A stretch of 64,000 nucleotides of DNA from Pseudomonas sp. FP198 (GCF_030687895.1 NZ_CP117452.1:4828501-4892500), one strand, 5' to 3'. Positions 9,306 through 22,522 are shown, numbered from the stretch's first letter. Notes: generated by a model not told the origin, from the sequence alone. A program made the numbers and translations.

Positions 9306-11204
9306 TTAGATCGCCCCACGCTTGCGCAGCAGATCCAGCACCTGCTTGACGCTCTCTTCCAGGGTCAGCGACTGGGTGTCGATCACCAGGTCGGCATCCA
9401 GCGGCACGTCGTACGGGAAGGACTCGCCCGGGATGTTGTCGCCGGCGGCGGCGTACAGCCCTTGCGGATCACGCTGGGCGCATACCGCTGGCGAGGCCTG
9501 GACGTAGACTGTCAGCAGGCGCTCGCGGCCGATCAGGTCCTTGGCCTGCTCACGCCCTTCGGCACTCGGCGCAACGAACGCGGCCAGGGTCAACAGGCCC
9601 GCCTCATTGAACTGACGGGCCACATGAGCCGCACGACGCCAGTTCTCGGTGCGCCCGGCGCGGTCCTGCGGCAGGCCTTTGTTCAAGTCCTGGCGCAGGT
9701 TCTGACCATCGAGCACGAACACCGCGCGGCCCATGTCGAACAACTTGCGTTCTACCGCATAGGCCAGCGTGCTCTTGCCCGCGCCCGACAGGCCGCTGAA
9801 CAGCACGGTGGCCGGCTGCTGGCCGAAGCGCTGGGTGCGTTCTTCCACCGACACATGGGCCAGTTTGCCATGGTGCGTGCTGCTGCCGTGGGCCAGCGGC
9901 TGGGCGACGATCATGCCGGCACCGACAGTGCCGTTGGTCAGGCGGTCGATGATGATGAAGGCGCCGGTGGTGCGGTTGCTCTCGTAGCCGTCCAAGGCGA
10001 TCGGCGCGTCCAGGGCGATCTTCACCTTGCCGATTTCGTTAAGCTGCAACGCGCTGGCCGGACCTTCTTCAAGGGTGTTCACATCGACCTTGTTGACGAT
10101 GCTGGCAATCGAGCCGGGCACGTAACTGGTGGCGCGCTTGATGTCGTACTTCTTGCCCGGCAGCATCGGCTCTTCGGCCATCCACACCAGCATCGCTTCG
10201 AAGCTGTCGGTCACCGGCGGAACGTTGTCGGCGTGTACCAGCAGGTCGCCACGGGAGATATCGATCTCGTCTTCCATGGTCAACGTCACAGCCTGGCCTG
10301 GGCCGGCGTGTTCCAGCTCGCCTTCGAAGGTGACGATGGATTTCACGCGGCTGCTCTTGCCCGACGGCAGCACCACGACTTCGTCGCCCTTGTGCACGAT
10401 GCCGCTGGCGAGGGTGCCGGCGAAACCGCGGAAGTTCAGGTTCGGACGGTTGACGTACTGCACCGGGAAACGCAGGTCGGAGAAGTTGCGGTCGCCCGCC
10501 ACCTCCACGGTCTCGAGAATTTCCATCAGCGACTGGCCGGTGTACCACGGCGAGCGCTCGGACTTGTTCACCACGTTGTCGCCCTTGAGCGCCGACATCG
10601 GCACGAAGTGCATGCTGGTGGGTTTCATCTTCAAGCCTTCGGCGAACTTCAGGTAGTCGGCCTTGATCGACTCGAATACGCCCTGGTCGAAGTCCTTGAG
10701 GTCCATCTTGTTGATGGCCACGACGATGTGCTTGATACCCAGCAACGAGGCGATGAAGCTGTGGCGACGGGTCTGGGTCTGCACGCCGTAGCGGGCGTCC
10801 ACCAGGATGATCGCCAGGTCACAGGTGGAGGCACCGGTGGCCATGTTGCGGGTGTATTGCTCATGGCCGGGCGTGTCGGCGATGATGAATTTACGCTTGG
10901 CGGTGGAGAAATAGCGGTAGGCGACATCAATGGTGATGCCTTGCTCGCGCTCGGCCTGCAGGCCGTCCACCAGCAGCGCCAGGTCGATGTCGTCGCCGGT
11001 AGTGCCGACTTTCTTCGAATCGCGAGTGATCGCTTCCAGATGATCTTCGTAGATCATCTTCGAGTCGTGCAGCAGGCGCCCGATCAGGGTGCTCTTGCCG
11101 TCGTCGACATTACCGCAGGTCAAAAAGCGCAGCAGCTCTTTACGTTCGTGCTGGCCCAGGTAGGCGAGGATGTCCTCGCTGATCAAATCAGATGCGTGCG
11201 ACAT
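9306..11204 (-). CDS. cysNC: Bifunctional sulfate adenylyltransferase GTPase subunit / APS kinase
   Basis: Second subunit of ATP sulfurylase fused to adenylylsulfate kinase, 632 residues; makes APS and then PAPS for cysteine synthesis. The GTPase part has G1 [14 protein letters not shown]3 [12 protein letters not shown] and G4 NKMD, followed by two beta-barrel domains. The kinase part begins near residue 440 and has its own P-loop GLSGAGKST. The fused form is usual in Pseudomonas. It follows cysD with a 9-nt gap, forming the operon, and ends at a bidirectional terminator. CysB control is expected but no site was recognised. Confidence 0.97.
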   Translation of the reverse strand: MSHASDLISEDILAYLGQHERKELLRFLTCGNVDDGKSTLIGRLLHDSKMIYEDHLEAITRDSKKVGTTGDDIDLALLVDGLQAEREQGITIDVAYRYFSTAKRKFIIADTPGHEQYTRNMATGASTCDLAIILVDARYGVQTQTRRHSFIASLLGIKHIVVAINKMDLKDFDQGVFESIKADYLKFAEGLKMKPTSMHFVPMSALKGDNVVNKSERSPWYTGQSLMEILETVEVAGDRNFSDLRFPVQYVNRPNLNFRGFAGTLASGIVHKGDEVVVLPSGKSSRVKSIVTFEGELEHAGPGQAVTLTMEDEIDISRGDLLVHADNVPPVTDSFEAMLVWMAEEPMLPGKKYDIKRATSYVPGSIASIVNKVDVNTLEEGPASALQLNEIGKVKIALDAPIALDGYESNRTTGAFIIIDRLTNGTVGAGMIVAQPLAHGSSTHHGKLAHVSVEERTQRFGQQPATVLFSGLSGAGKSTLAYAVERKLFDMGRAVFVLDGQNLRQDLNKGLPQDRAGRTENWRRAAHVARQFNEAGLLTLAAFVAPSAEGREQAKDLIGRERLLTVYVQASPAVCAQRDPQGLYAAAGDNIPGESFPYDVPLDADLVIDTQSLTLEESVKQVLDLLRKRGAI

Positions 11205-11213
11205 GACAACCCC

Positions 11214-12131
11214 TTAGAAATAACCCTGACGTTTCTTGTCTTCCATCGAGCCTGCGCCATCGTGGTCGATGACCCGGCCCTGGCGCTCGGAAGTTCGCGT
11301 CAGGAGCATTTCCTGAATGATGTCCGTCAGGCTTTCGGCCTCGGACTCCACCGCGCCCGTCAACGGGTAGCAGCCAAGGGTACGGAAACGCACTTTCTTC
11401 TTGACGATGCGCGCTTTGTCTTCGTCGGACAGGTGCTCGAGGATGCGCTCGTCGTCGATCATGATCAGCGTGCCGTTCTTCTCGATCACTTCACGCTCGG
11501 CGGCGAAGTACAACGGCACGATCGGGATGCCTTCGAGGTAGATGTACTGCCAGATGTCCAGCTCGGTCCAGTTCGACAGCGGGAAGACGCGGATCGACTC
11601 GCCCTTGTTGACCTTGCCGTTATAGACGTTCCACAGCTCGGGGCGCTGGTTCTTCGGGTCCCAGCGGTGCTTGCTGTCGCGGAACGAGTAGACGCGCTCC
11701 TTGGCGCGGGACTTCTCTTCATCGCGACGGGCGCCGCCGAATGCAGCGTCGAAACCATGCTTGTCGAGCGCCTGTTTCAGGCCCTCGGTCTTCATGATGT
11801 CGGTGTGCTTGGCACTACCGTGGGTGAACGGGTTGATGTTCTGCGCGACACCGTCCGGGTTGATGTGGGTGATCAGGTCCAGGCCCAGTTCTTCGACCAT
11901 CTTGTCGCGGAACTTGTACATCTCCTGGAATTTCCAGCGGGTGTCGACGTGCATCACCGGAAACGGCAGCTTGCCGGGGAAAAACGCCTTGCGTGCCAGG
12001 TGCAGCATCACGGCGGAGTCTTTACCGATTGAGTACAGCATCACCGGGTTATCGAACTCGGCGGCCACCTCGCGGATGATGTGGATGCTTTCCGCCTCCA
12101 GCTGTTTCAGATGCGTCAGTTTGTCGACCAT
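11214..12131 (-). CDS. cysD: Sulfate adenylyltransferase small subunit
   Basis: Catalytic adenylyltransferase subunit of ATP sulfurylase (305 residues, normal length). The PP-loop motif [17 protein letters not shown] near residue 35 marks the ATP pyrophosphatase fold, and the C-terminal half carries the conserved [15 protein letters not shown]. Pairs with the CysN part of the downstream gene, whose GTP hydrolysis drives the reaction. First gene of the cysD-cysNC operon; the promoter lies in the 270-bp gap that also contains a REP doublet. Confidence 0.97.
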   Translation of the reverse strand: MVDKLTHLKQLEAESIHIIREVAAEFDNPVMLYSIGKDSAVMLHLARKAFFPGKLPFPVMHVDTRWKFQEMYKFRDKMVEELGLDLITHINPDGVAQNINPFTHGSAKHTDIMKTEGLKQALDKHGFDAAFGGARRDEEKSRAKERVYSFRDSKHRWDPKNQRPELWNVYNGKVNKGESIRVFPLSNWTELDIWQYIYLEGIPIVPLYFAAEREVIEKNGTLIMIDDERILEHLSDEDKARIVKKKVRFRTLGCYPLTGAVESEAESLTDIIQEMLLTRTSERQGRVIDHDGAGSMEDKKRQGYF

Positions 12132-12280
12132 GGCTACTCACGAAAGCTTTCTTATGAACGGCCAGCGGGCCGTGTTCGAGCGGGGAATCCTAGCACAGCG
12201 ACCTCTTCTAATCAGGGCGCCAACTAGATCGAAACAGCATATGGATATGCCCAGTGGTTCGGGCCCCGCACATGCTTTTC

Positions 12281-12371
12281 TGTGGGAGCGAGCTTGCTCG
12301 CGATGACGGAGTGTCAGCTACATTAATGTCGACTGATCCGCCGCTATCGCGAGCAAGCTCGCTCCCACAGG
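12281..12371. repeat. REP doublet (REPIN), type A
   Basis: Inverted pair with core GCGAGCAAGCTCGC, TGTGGGAGC at the left edge and GCTCCCACA at the right. It lies between the 3' end of the Nif3 gene and the 5' end of cysD. Confidence 0.85.
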
Positions 12372-12401
12372 GGCTACAACTCCCCACAGGGATATAAACA
12401 G

Positions 12402-13160
12402 TCAGATCGGGTTTGGGCAATCGATGAAGATGTGCTCCAGCGCGAAGCGTCGCGCCAGGTAGTCACCCAGCGCCTGGACGCCGTAGCGCTCGGTCGCATG
12501 ATGCCCGGCGGCGATGAAGCTGATGCCATTCTCCCGGGCGCTGTGGAAGGTCTGCTCCGACGCTTCGCCGCTGAGATACAGGTCAACCCCGGCGAGTACC
12601 GCCTGATCGATGTAGCCCTGGCCGCCGCCGGTGCACCAGCCCACCCGGCGGATCATCTGCTCGCCCTCGATCAACAACGGCTCGCGCCCCATCACTTCCT
12701 GGACCTTGCGGGCGAAATCCCGGGGCGTCATCGGCTCGGACAAGGAGCCGACCAGGCCGACGATTTTCGGGTTGTCCGGATCCAGCGGCCCCTCGACGGT
12801 GATGTCCAGCTGCCGGGCCAGTTGCACGTTATTGCCCACCTCGGGGTGCAGATCCAGCGGCAAGTGGTAGGCCAGGAGACTGATGTCGTGCTTGAGCAGC
12901 GTTTTCAGGCGCCGCTGCTTCATGCCGGTGATGCACGGGTTCTCGCCCTTCCAGAAATAACCATGGTGCACCAGCACCAGGTCGGCGCTGGCCTCCACGG
13001 CGGCGTCGAGCAGCGCCTGGCTGGCGGTCACGCCGCTGACGATGCGCATCACCTGCGGCGCGCCCTCGACCTGCAAACCATTGGGGCAGTAATCGGCAAT
13101 CCGGCTACTTGCCAGGTATCGGTCCGCTTCTTCAACCAGGGTGCTCAGGGCTACGGCCAT
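12402..13160 (-). CDS. Nif3-like dinuclear metal centre protein
   Basis: Member of the NIF3/DUF34 family, 252 residues, usual bacterial length (about 250). The metal-binding residues are visible: LVHHGYFW in the first half and AGHHATERYG near the C-terminus. Family members form toroidal hexamers with a two-metal site and have been linked to GTP cyclohydrolase-like or metal-insertion roles, but the true function is unsettled. Divergent from algW; the order cysD-Nif3-algW is conserved in pseudomonads. Confidence 0.93.
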   Translation of the reverse strand: MAVALSTLVEEADRYLASSRIADYCPNGLQVEGAPQVMRIVSGVTASQALLDAAVEASADLVLVHHGYFWKGENPCITGMKQRRLKTLLKHDISLLAYHLPLDLHPEVGNNVQLARQLDITVEGPLDPDNPKIVGLVGSLSEPMTPRDFARKVQEVMGREPLLIEGEQMIRRVGWCTGGGQGYIDQAVLAGVDLYLSGEASEQTFHSARENGISFIAAGHHATERYGVQALGDYLARRFALEHIFIDCPNPI

Positions 13161-13182
13161 AAAAAGACTCCTAAATATCCCG

Positions 13183-13210
13183 TTCAGAGGCGTGCGTGGC
13201 CTCGTATAAT
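13183..13210 (+). promoter_or_regulatory. Likely sigma-70 promoter of algW
   Basis: A perfect -10 box TATAAT at 13205-13210 and a weak -35 TTCAGA at 13183-13188 (16-nt spacing), about 55 nt upstream of the algW ATG. It is in the divergent gap with the Nif3 gene. Confidence 0.6.
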
Positions 13211-13264
13211 GCGCGACATTATGGGCGGTCCCATTCCGCCTGCAACCTCTGTAGGACGTGCTTA

Positions 13265-14425
<1,161 letters not shown>

Positions 14426-14438
14426 CCATCATCCCCCC

Positions 14439-14572
14439 TGTGGCGAGGGAGCTTGCTCCCGCTGGGTCGCGCAGCGGCCCTGAAACCTGTCACCTCAAAA
14501 CTATCAGACCGACCGCATTCGATCCTGTTGGGGCTGCTTCGCGGCCCAGCGGGAGCAAGCTCCCTCGCCACG
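14439..14572. repeat. REP doublet (REPIN), type B
   Basis: Inverted pair with outer TGGCGAGGGAGC / GCTCCCTCGCCA, core GGGAGCTTGCTCCC, and companion stems (GGGTCGCGCAGCGGCCC and GGGGCTGCTTCGCGGCCC). It separates algW from the TonB receptor islet. Confidence 0.85.
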
Positions 14573-14600
14573 AAAACAATCCGCGATTAAGGAAATCAGA

Positions 14601-14619
14601 AATAGCATAAATTCTCATT
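14601..14619 (-). promoter_or_regulatory. Candidate Fur box upstream of the TonB receptor
   Basis: On the minus strand the 19-mer AATGAGAATTTATGCTATT contains the strong half-site AATGAGAAT seen in many Fur boxes, with a weak second half. It lies 46 nt upstream of the receptor ATG in an AT-rich promoter region. Suggests iron repression; the exact boundaries are uncertain. Confidence 0.45.
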
Positions 14620-14664
14620 AGTAGTGTTATATTGTTTCAATACTAAAGATTGGAACAACATAAC

Positions 14665-16770
14665 ATGTCATCCCTCAAACGGATTTCCGCTGCCAGTCTC
14701 GCCCTCGGCCTGCTCGGTGATCCCGCCTTCGCCGAAGAAATCCAGCCCCTGGAACTGGACGCCATCAACGTCACGTCCGAGTACGAATCCCCCACCGGCC
14801 CCGTTTCAGGTTATCGCGCCACCCGCTCCGCCAGCGCGACCAAAACCGACACCGCCCTGCGTGACGTCCCGCAATCCATCAGCGTGATTCCCGCCAGCGT
14901 ACTCAAGGACCTGGGCAGCACCAGCGTCGAACGGGCGCTGGAATATGCCGGTGGCGTATCGAAGCAGAACAATTTCGGCGGCCTGACGCTTTATGAATAC
15001 AGCGTGCGCGGCTTTACGACGTCGGAGTTCTACAAGGACGGTTTCAGCGCCAACCGTGGTTACCCAAGCACCCCGGACGCCGCCAATATCGAACGCATCG
15101 AAGTTCTGAAGGGCCCGGCGGCCAGCCTTTATGGACGAGGAGATCCTGGCGGCACGGTGAACATCGTCACCAAAAAACCCCAACCCGAAGCCTTCACCAC
15201 GCTGCAGACCAGCGCGGGCAGCTGGGACCGCTATCGCACCGCGCTGGACGTCAATACGCCACTGGACGCCGAAGGCAACCTGCTTTCGCGAGTAAACCTG
15301 GCGGTGGAGGACAACCACAGCTTCCGTGATCACGTCGACAGCAAGCGCGTCTTCGTGGCCCCGTCCATCAGTTGGCAACTGAGCCCGGACACTCGACTGC
15401 TGGTGGAAAGCGAAATCGTGCGCCACAGCTCGACGTTCGATCGCGGCATCGTCGCTCCGAATAATCGCTGGGGTGGCGTCTCACGTTCGACTTTCCTCGG
15501 CGAACCCAACGACGGCGACATCGACAATCACAACAACATGCTCCAGGCCGCCCTTGAGCATCAGCTCAACGATACCTGGCAACTGCGCCTGGCCAGCCAT
15601 TACAAGCAGGGTGAACTCTGGGGCTTCGCCTCCGAGGCGCGGCCCCTGAATGCCGACGGCCACACCGTGAACCGCCGCTACCGCGAGCGCGACAACGATT
15701 GGCACGACAGCATCACTCAGTTGGAACTGCGCGGCCAGTTCGACCTCGGCCCCTGGCAGCATGAACTGCTGATCGGCACTGAATACGAGGACTACCGCAA
15801 GAACGAGCGCGTGACGACCATCGCCGGCAGCGCTTATCCCATCGACATTTACAACCCGATCTACGGCCAGCCGAAACCCAACGGTACGCGCTCCGGCACG
15901 GACTTCTTCGAGCATGTTGAAAGCAAGGCCCTGAACCTGCAGGACCAGATCGTCTTCACCGACAAGCTGCGCGGCCTGCTTGGCGTGCGTTACGAGCACT
16001 TCGAGCAAAGCATCGACAATCATGTCACCGACGTCACCAGTCGTCAGCGCCATGACGCCCTCACGCAACGCGCGGGGCTGCTGTATCAACTGACGCCCGA
16101 AGTCGGGCTGTTCGCCAACGCCTCCACTTCGTTCAAGCCCAATAATGGCCTGGATGCCAGCGGCAAGACCTTCGACCCGGAGGAAGGTGTCGGTTATGAA
16201 GTCGGCATCAAGAGCGAGCTGTTCGACGATCGCCTGAGCACCACCCTGGCGGCTTTTCATATAGAGAAGGAAAACGTCCTGACCCAAGTCGCCGGAACCG
16301 ATTTCAGCCGCGCCGTGGGCAAGGCCCGTAGCCAGGGCATCGACCTGCAGGTCACCGGCCAGATGACCGACGCCGTGCGGGTAATTGGCGCCTTCGCCTA
16401 CATCGATGCCGAAGTGACCAAGGGCGACGAGCAGATTCCCGAGGGCAGCCGGATCCTCGGCGTCGCCAAGCGCAGCGGCAGCCTGCTGGGAGTCTACGAA
16501 TTCCAGGACGGCCACCTGCGCGGCTCGGACATCGGCGCGGCGTTCACGTATGTCGGCGATCGCTCGGGCGAGGCCGGCAAGGACTTCGAACTGCCGGCCT
16601 ACCACACCGTGGATCTGCTGGCCCATTACAAGGCCGGTGACAACGTCACCGTCGGCCTGAACCTGAACAACGTCCTCGACGAAAAATACTACGAACGCTC
16701 CTACAGCAATTACTGGGTCACCCCCGGTGATCCGCGCAACTTCACTGTCAGCCTCACCCTCGATCTATAA
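14665..16770 (+). CDS. TonB-dependent siderophore receptor
   Basis: Outer-membrane ligand-gated porin of 701 residues that would import a ferric siderophore with energy from TonB-ExbBD. A signal peptide (MSSLKRISAASLALGLLG then AFA before EEI) is followed by the plug domain (DTALRDVPQSISVIP, ERALEYAGGV, RIEVLKGPAASLYGRGDPGG) and a 22-strand-type barrel ending in NFTVSLTLDL with a C-terminal aromatic/hydrophobic-rich strand. There is no N-terminal signalling (STN) domain, so it is not a transducer-type receptor. The ATG at 14665 is chosen because the signal peptide starts there. Ligand unknown. Confidence 0.92.
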   Translation: MSSLKRISAASLALGLLGDPAFAEEIQPLELDAINVTSEYESPTGPVSGYRATRSASATKTDTALRDVPQSISVIPASVLKDLGSTSVERALEYAGGVSKQNNFGGLTLYEYSVRGFTTSEFYKDGFSANRGYPSTPDAANIERIEVLKGPAASLYGRGDPGGTVNIVTKKPQPEAFTTLQTSAGSWDRYRTALDVNTPLDAEGNLLSRVNLAVEDNHSFRDHVDSKRVFVAPSISWQLSPDTRLLVESEIVRHSSTFDRGIVAPNNRWGGVSRSTFLGEPNDGDIDNHNNMLQAALEHQLNDTWQLRLASHYKQGELWGFASEARPLNADGHTVNRRYRERDNDWHDSITQLELRGQFDLGPWQHELLIGTEYEDYRKNERVTTIAGSAYPIDIYNPIYGQPKPNGTRSGTDFFEHVESKALNLQDQIVFTDKLRGLLGVRYEHFEQSIDNHVTDVTSRQRHDALTQRAGLLYQLTPEVGLFANASTSFKPNNGLDASGKTFDPEEGVGYEVGIKSELFDDRLSTTLAAFHIEKENVLTQVAGTDFSRAVGKARSQGIDLQVTGQMTDAVRVIGAFAYIDAEVTKGDEQIPEGSRILGVAKRSGSLLGVYEFQDGHLRGSDIGAAFTYVGDRSGEAGKDFELPAYHTVDLLAHYKAGDNVTVGLNLNNVLDEKYYERSYSNYWVTPGDPRNFTVSLTLDL

Positions 16771-16784
16771 AAAGGAAAATCAGC

Positions 16785-17504
16785 ATGAAATACCCCAAGA
16801 CCTTCGCCCTGCTCGGTATGCTCCTGGCTATCGACGCCTCGGCCCATGGCCTGTGGACCGAACAACGCCGCGGCAATATCGAGGTGATCTACGGCCACGG
16901 CGCCGAAGACAACGCCTTCAAGGCGCAGAAAATCAGTGGCGCCTGGGCCTACGACCTCGGCGGCAAAATGATCCCGGTGACGGTGGAGCGTTTGTCCGAC
17001 CACGCGCGCCTGCAGCCTCTCAAGCCGCCGGCCGTGCTGGCGGTCGCCCTGGACAACGGCATGTGGTCGCAGACCGCCGACAAGAAATGGATCAACGAAG
17101 GCCGCAGCAAAGTGCCCGGAGCGATCGAGTCGACCCAGACCTTCAAGTACAGCCTGGCGATCTATGAGCCGGGAGCGAAGCTGCCGAAGCTGGATCAGAT
17201 CAAGTTCGTCATCGTGCCGGAAGTCGACCCGCTGACCGTCGGCCCCGGCCAATCGTTGCCGGTGCGGGTGCTGCTCGATGGCAAACCGGCGGCCGGCGTG
17301 AAGCTGGTCGGCGACTACCGCAGCGCACCGAACACCGTGAGCACTGAAACCGACGCCGAAGGCCGGGCCAAGGTGCTGGTGCGCAATGAAGGTTTGAACG
17401 TGATCGCCGCGAGCATGGAAATCCCGCTCAAGGACAACAAGGACGTGGCGACGCGCGGGGTATTTACCTCGCTGACGTTCCTGGGTGAGCCGCATCACGA
17501 GTGA
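16785..17504 (+). CDS. DUF4198 periplasmic protein, metal-uptake associated
   Basis: Secreted protein of 239 residues. A signal peptide (about residues 1-20, ending IDASA) leaves a mature N-terminus HGLWTEQ, so a histidine may be at the very start. The rest is two beta-rich, Ig-like halves; the second (about residues 145-230) resembles a carboxypeptidase-regulatory-like fold (DGKPAAGVKLVG). DUF4198 proteins are commonly found with nickel, cobalt or iron transport genes. It lies 14 nt after the receptor stop, so both are one operon and probably work together at the periplasm. Exact role unknown. Confidence 0.82.
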   Translation: MKYPKTFALLGMLLAIDASAHGLWTEQRRGNIEVIYGHGAEDNAFKAQKISGAWAYDLGGKMIPVTVERLSDHARLQPLKPPAVLAVALDNGMWSQTADKKWINEGRSKVPGAIESTQTFKYSLAIYEPGAKLPKLDQIKFVIVPEVDPLTVGPGQSLPVRVLLDGKPAAGVKLVGDYRSAPNTVSTETDAEGRAKVLVRNEGLNVIAASMEIPLKDNKDVATRGVFTSLTFLGEPHHE

Positions 17505-17535
17505 GGTTCGAAAACTGCGGGAGCTGAGCCGACGC

Positions 17536-17697
17536 AATCGCGAGCAGGCTCGCTCCCACAGGGGATTGGCTGTGTTGCCAATCTTCCGGACACTCTGGAA
17601 ACACATGTGGGAGCGAGCCTGCTCCCGAAAGCGTCAGTTCAGCCACTATTGAAGTGACAGACAGTCAGCCATCGCGAGCAAGCTCGCTCCCACAGGG
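17536..17697. repeat. Triple REP cluster, type A
   Basis: Three type A copies: GCGAGCAGGCTCGC near 17540, an inverted copy with a changed core (GAGCGAGCCTGCTCCC) near 17611, and GCGAGCAAGCTCGC near 17674. It lies between the convergent DUF4198 gene and hisC and closes the islet on its right side. Confidence 0.8.
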
Positions 17698-17713
17698 CCG
17701 TGCTTGCTGAAGG

Positions 17714-18766
17714 TTAGAGCTCGCCCATAGCCTCGATCAGTGCCTGGTTCTGCTCCGGTGTGCCGATGCTGATCCGCAGGAACTGGGCGATGCGCGCCTG
17801 CTTGAAGTGCCGCACGATCACGCCCTGCTCGCGCAGTTTCGCCGCCAGCCCCGCCGCGTCATGTCGGGGGTGACGGGCGAAGATGAAGTTGGCCGCCGAC
17901 GGCAGTACCTCAAAACCCTTGGCTTCAAGCTGCCCAACTACCCATTCGCGGTGCTCGATGACCAACCGGCAGGTCTGGTCAAAATACTCGCGATCATCGA
18001 ACGCCGCCGCGCCGCCGACATTCGCCAGGCGATCCAGCGGGTACGAGTTGAAGCTGTTCTTGATCCGCTCCAACGCTTCGATCAAGTCCGGATGGCCCAC
18101 CGCCAGGCCCACGCGCAGCCCCGCCAGCGAGCGTGACTTGGACAGGGTTTGTGTCACCAGCAGGTTCGGATAACGATCCACCAGGCTGATGGCCGTTTCG
18201 CCGCCGAAATCGATATAGGCCTCATCGACCACCACCACTGAATCCGGGCTGGCCTTGAGGATCTGTTCCACCGCGTCCAGCGCCAGCAGGCAACCGGTCG
18301 GCGCGTTCGGATTGGGGAAAATGATCCCGCCATTGGGCTTGGCGTAGTCTGCCGGGTCGATCCGGAATTGTTCATCCAGCGGCACCGCATCGAACTCGAT
18401 ACCGTACAGCCCGCAATACACCGGATAGAAGCTGTAGCTGATGTCCGGGAACAGCAACGGCTGATCGTGCTGCAACAAGCCGTGGAAGATGTGCGCCAGC
18501 ACTTCATCCGAACCATTGCCCAGGAACACCTGGTTGGTCTGCACTGCGTAATACCGGGCCACGGCGCTTTTCAGCAGATCACTGTTGGGGTCCGGATACA
18601 GGCGCAGATTGTCGTTCAGCTCGGCCTGCATCGCGGCCAGGGCCTTGGGCGATGGGCCGTAGGGGTTTTCGTTGGTGTTGAGCTTGACCAGCCGAGTCAG
18701 CTTCGGCTGTTCGCCCGGCACGTAGGGCACCAGGTTCTTGACGAACGGGCTCCAGAATTTACTCAT
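17714..18766 (-). CDS. hisC: Histidinol-phosphate aminotransferase
   Basis: PLP-dependent aminotransferase of histidine biosynthesis, converting imidazole acetol-phosphate to histidinol phosphate; 350 residues. The family block [14 protein letters not shown] is at the N-terminus, the PLP lysine is in [14 protein letters not shown] (near residue 215), and [12 protein letters not shown] is near the end. The ATG at 18766 ([10 protein letters not shown]) is one nucleotide after the hisD stop and follows GGGGAA; the longer in-frame start overlaps hisD. Third gene of hisG-hisD-hisC. Confidence 0.96.
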   Translation of the reverse strand: MSKFWSPFVKNLVPYVPGEQPKLTRLVKLNTNENPYGPSPKALAAMQAELNDNLRLYPDPNSDLLKSAVARYYAVQTNQVFLGNGSDEVLAHIFHGLLQHDQPLLFPDISYSFYPVYCGLYGIEFDAVPLDEQFRIDPADYAKPNGGIIFPNPNAPTGCLLALDAVEQILKASPDSVVVVDEAYIDFGGETAISLVDRYPNLLVTQTLSKSRSLAGLRVGLAVGHPDLIEALERIKNSFNSYPLDRLANVGGAAAFDDREYFDQTCRLVIEHREWVVGQLEAKGFEVLPSAANFIFARHPRHDAAGLAAKLREQGVIVRHFKQARIAQFLRISIGTPEQNQALIEAMGEL

Positions 18767-18767
18767 T

Positions 18768-20105
18768 TCAGTTCCCCTGCCCTTCAATGGATGGCTCGTC
18801 AAGAATGCGGTACTCGGCGCTACGGGCGTGGGCGCTCAGCGATTCGCCGCGGGCCAGCACCGAAGCGGTCTTGCCCAGTTCGGACGCGCCCTGCTCGGAG
18901 CAGAAAATGATCGACGAACGTTTCTGGAAATCGTAAACGCCCAGCGGCGACGAGAAACGCGCGGTGCCGGAGGTCGGCAGCACGTGGTTGGGGCCCGCGC
19001 AATAGTCACCCAATGCCTCGGACGTGTGACGGCCCATGAAGATCGCACCGGCATGGCGAATCTTCGGCAGCCAGGCTTGCGGGTCGGCGACCGACAATTC
19101 CAGGTGTTCCGGCGCGATGCGGTTGGCCATCTCGATGGCCTGCTCCATGTCCTCGACCTTGATCAGCGCACCACGGCCATTGATCGAGGTGTTGATGATC
19201 TCGGCGCGGTCCATGGTCGGCAGCAGCTTGGCGATGCTGGCGGCGACCTTGTCGAGGAACCCGGCATCCGGACTGACCAGGATGGCCTGGGCATCTTCGT
19301 CGTGCTCGGCCTGGGAAAACAGGTCCATGGCGATCCAGTCCGGGTCGGTCTGGCCGTCGCAGACCACGAGGATCTCCGAAGGGCCGGCGATCATGTCGAT
19401 GCCGACCTGGCCAAATACGTGGCGCTTGGCGGTGGCGACATAGATATTGCCCGGCCCGACCACCTTGTCGACCCGCGGCACGCTTTCGGTGCCATAGGCC
19501 AACGCAGCCACCGCTTGCGCACCGCCGATGGTGAACACTCGGTCGACGCCGGCGATGCAGGCGGCCGCCAGCACCAACTCGTTGATTTCCCCGCGCGGGG
19601 TCGGGACGACCATGACCACTTCGGTCACGCCAGCCACCTTGGCCGGAATCGCGTTCATCAACACCGAAGACGGATAGGATGCCTTGCCACCCGGCACATA
19701 CAGGCCGGCGCGGTCCAGCGGCGTGACCTTCTGGCCGAGCACCGTGCCATCGGCTTCGGTGTAGCTCCAGGAATCCTGCTTCTGTCTTTCGTGATAGCTG
19801 CGCACGCGGGACGCAGCTTTTTCCAAGGCTTCGCGCTGGGGCACGGTGATTCGGGTCAGGGCCAGCTCCAGGCGCTCGCGCGGCAGGATCAGGTCGGCCA
19901 TCGAGGCGACTTGCAGGCCGTCGAACTTCTGGGTGAACTCCACGAGTGCGGCATCACCACGCTCGCGCACGGCTTTGATAATGTCGAGCACACGCTGATT
20001 GACCGAGTCGTCGGACACACTCTCCCAGCTCAACAGATGATCCAGATGATGTGCGAAATCCGGGTCGGCAGCGTTGAGTCGGCGAATCGAGGTGGGAGCG
20101 GTCAT
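18768..20105 (-). CDS. hisD: Histidinol dehydrogenase
   Basis: Zinc-dependent NAD enzyme that makes the last two oxidations from histidinol to histidine; 445 residues. Conserved blocks [29 protein letters not shown], and the metal-site-containing [10 protein letters not shown] and [11 protein letters not shown] are all visible. Translationally close to hisC (1-nt gap). The upstream hisG is 124 bp away, and the gap holds no obvious terminator. Confidence 0.97.
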   Translation of the reverse strand: MTAPTSIRRLNAADPDFAHHLDHLLSWESVSDDSVNQRVLDIIKAVRERGDAALVEFTQKFDGLQVASMADLILPRERLELALTRITVPQREALEKAASRVRSYHERQKQDSWSYTEADGTVLGQKVTPLDRAGLYVPGGKASYPSSVLMNAIPAKVAGVTEVVMVVPTPRGEINELVLAAACIAGVDRVFTIGGAQAVAALAYGTESVPRVDKVVGPGNIYVATAKRHVFGQVGIDMIAGPSEILVVCDGQTDPDWIAMDLFSQAEHDEDAQAILVSPDAGFLDKVAASIAKLLPTMDRAEIINTSINGRGALIKVEDMEQAIEMANRIAPEHLELSVADPQAWLPKIRHAGAIFMGRHTSEALGDYCAGPNHVLPTSGTARFSSPLGVYDFQKRSSIIFCSEQGASELGKTASVLARGESLSAHARSAEYRILDEPSIEGQGN

Positions 20106-20229
20106 GGCGAGGGCCTCATTAATGGCAAATGCTCAGGCGCCCTAAGCTACCAGTCCATTCGCGTGGGCACCTGAGAAAATTGGCTATGACGCGGATAGAC
20201 GGGCGCGACGCAGAAGTCGCGCAGGTGAA

Positions 20230-20865
20230 TCAGCCGCGGTGTCGCGATTCCACTGCCTTGCGCAGGGTATCGATCAAAGCCTGGATGCGGGCGTGCTGCA
20301 TTTTCATCGAAGCCTTGTTGACGACCAGCCGGGAGGTGACGTCGGCGATGAAATCCTGCGGCTCAAGACCATTGGCCCGCAACGTATTGCCGGTGTCGAC
20401 GACATCGATAATTTTGTCCGCCAGGCCGATCAGCGGCGCCAGCTCCATCGAACCGTAGAGCTTGATGATGTCGACCTGACGGCCTTGTTCGGCGTAGTAA
20501 CGCTTGGCAATGTTGACGAACTTGGTCGCCACCCGCAGGCGGCCCTTGGGCTCGGGGGCACCGACCTTGCCGGCGGTCATGAGCTTGCAACGGGCGATTC
20601 GCAGGTCCAGCGGCTCGTAAAGGCCCTGGCCGCCATACTCCATCAGCACGTCCTTGCCGGCTACGCCCAGATCGGCGGCGCCATGTTCCACATAGGTCGG
20701 CACATCGGTGGCACGCACGATCAACAAGCGCACGTCGGCCTGGGTCGTGGGAATGATCAGCTTGCGGCTCTTGTCCGGATTCTCGGTCGGCACGATGCCC
20801 GCTTCGGCCAGAAGCGGCAGGGTGTCGTCAAGGATGCGGCCCTTGGACAGTGCGATGGTCAACAT
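20230..20865 (-). CDS. hisG: ATP phosphoribosyltransferase, short form
   Basis: First step of histidine biosynthesis, joining ATP and PRPP. At 211 residues this is the short HisG, lacking the C-terminal regulatory domain; such enzymes need HisZ as a regulatory partner (not in this window). It starts [19 protein letters not shown], and the PRPP-binding loop region [14 protein letters not shown] is near residue 155. A strong hairpin precedes it in the gap from murA. Confidence 0.96.
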   Translation of the reverse strand: MLTIALSKGRILDDTLPLLAEAGIVPTENPDKSRKLIIPTTQADVRLLIVRATDVPTYVEHGAADLGVAGKDVLMEYGGQGLYEPLDLRIARCKLMTAGKVGAPEPKGRLRVATKFVNIAKRYYAEQGRQVDIIKLYGSMELAPLIGLADKIIDVVDTGNTLRANGLEPQDFIADVTSRLVVNKASMKMQHARIQALIDTLRKAVESRHRG

Positions 20866-20922
20866 GGGAAGCGTCAGTCCTTATCAAGGTACTCATGCCT
20901 GGTCGCAAGCGGCGCCAGACAG

Positions 20923-20950
20923 ACATCGAGGGTGCAACCACCCTCGATGT
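20923..20950 (-). promoter_or_regulatory. Strong hairpin between murA and hisG
   Basis: A perfect 11-bp inverted repeat (arms 20923-20933 ACATCGAGGGT and 20940-20950) with a 6-nt loop lies 58 nt before hisG, in the 129-bp gap. No U-tract follows on the minus strand, so it is not a standard terminator. It could stabilise, process or attenuate the murA-hisG message. Confidence 0.45.
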
Positions 20951-20994
20951 GAAACGAAATCAGAGGGCACCTCCGTGTGCCCGTTCAGCCAGTA

Positions 20995-22522
<1,528 letters not shown>

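Noticed and set aside
9264-12032. A 922-codon open frame on the plus strand opposite cysNC and cysD
   Set aside because: Antisense to two clearly recognised genes; low-complexity His/Gln/Val-rich translation typical of GC-rich shadow frames.
17536-17697. CRISPR array
   Set aside because: Copies alternate in orientation and have unequal spacers; they are REP elements, and no cas genes are present.
18738-20174. A 478-codon open frame opposite hisD
   Set aside because: Antisense to hisD; no family resemblance.
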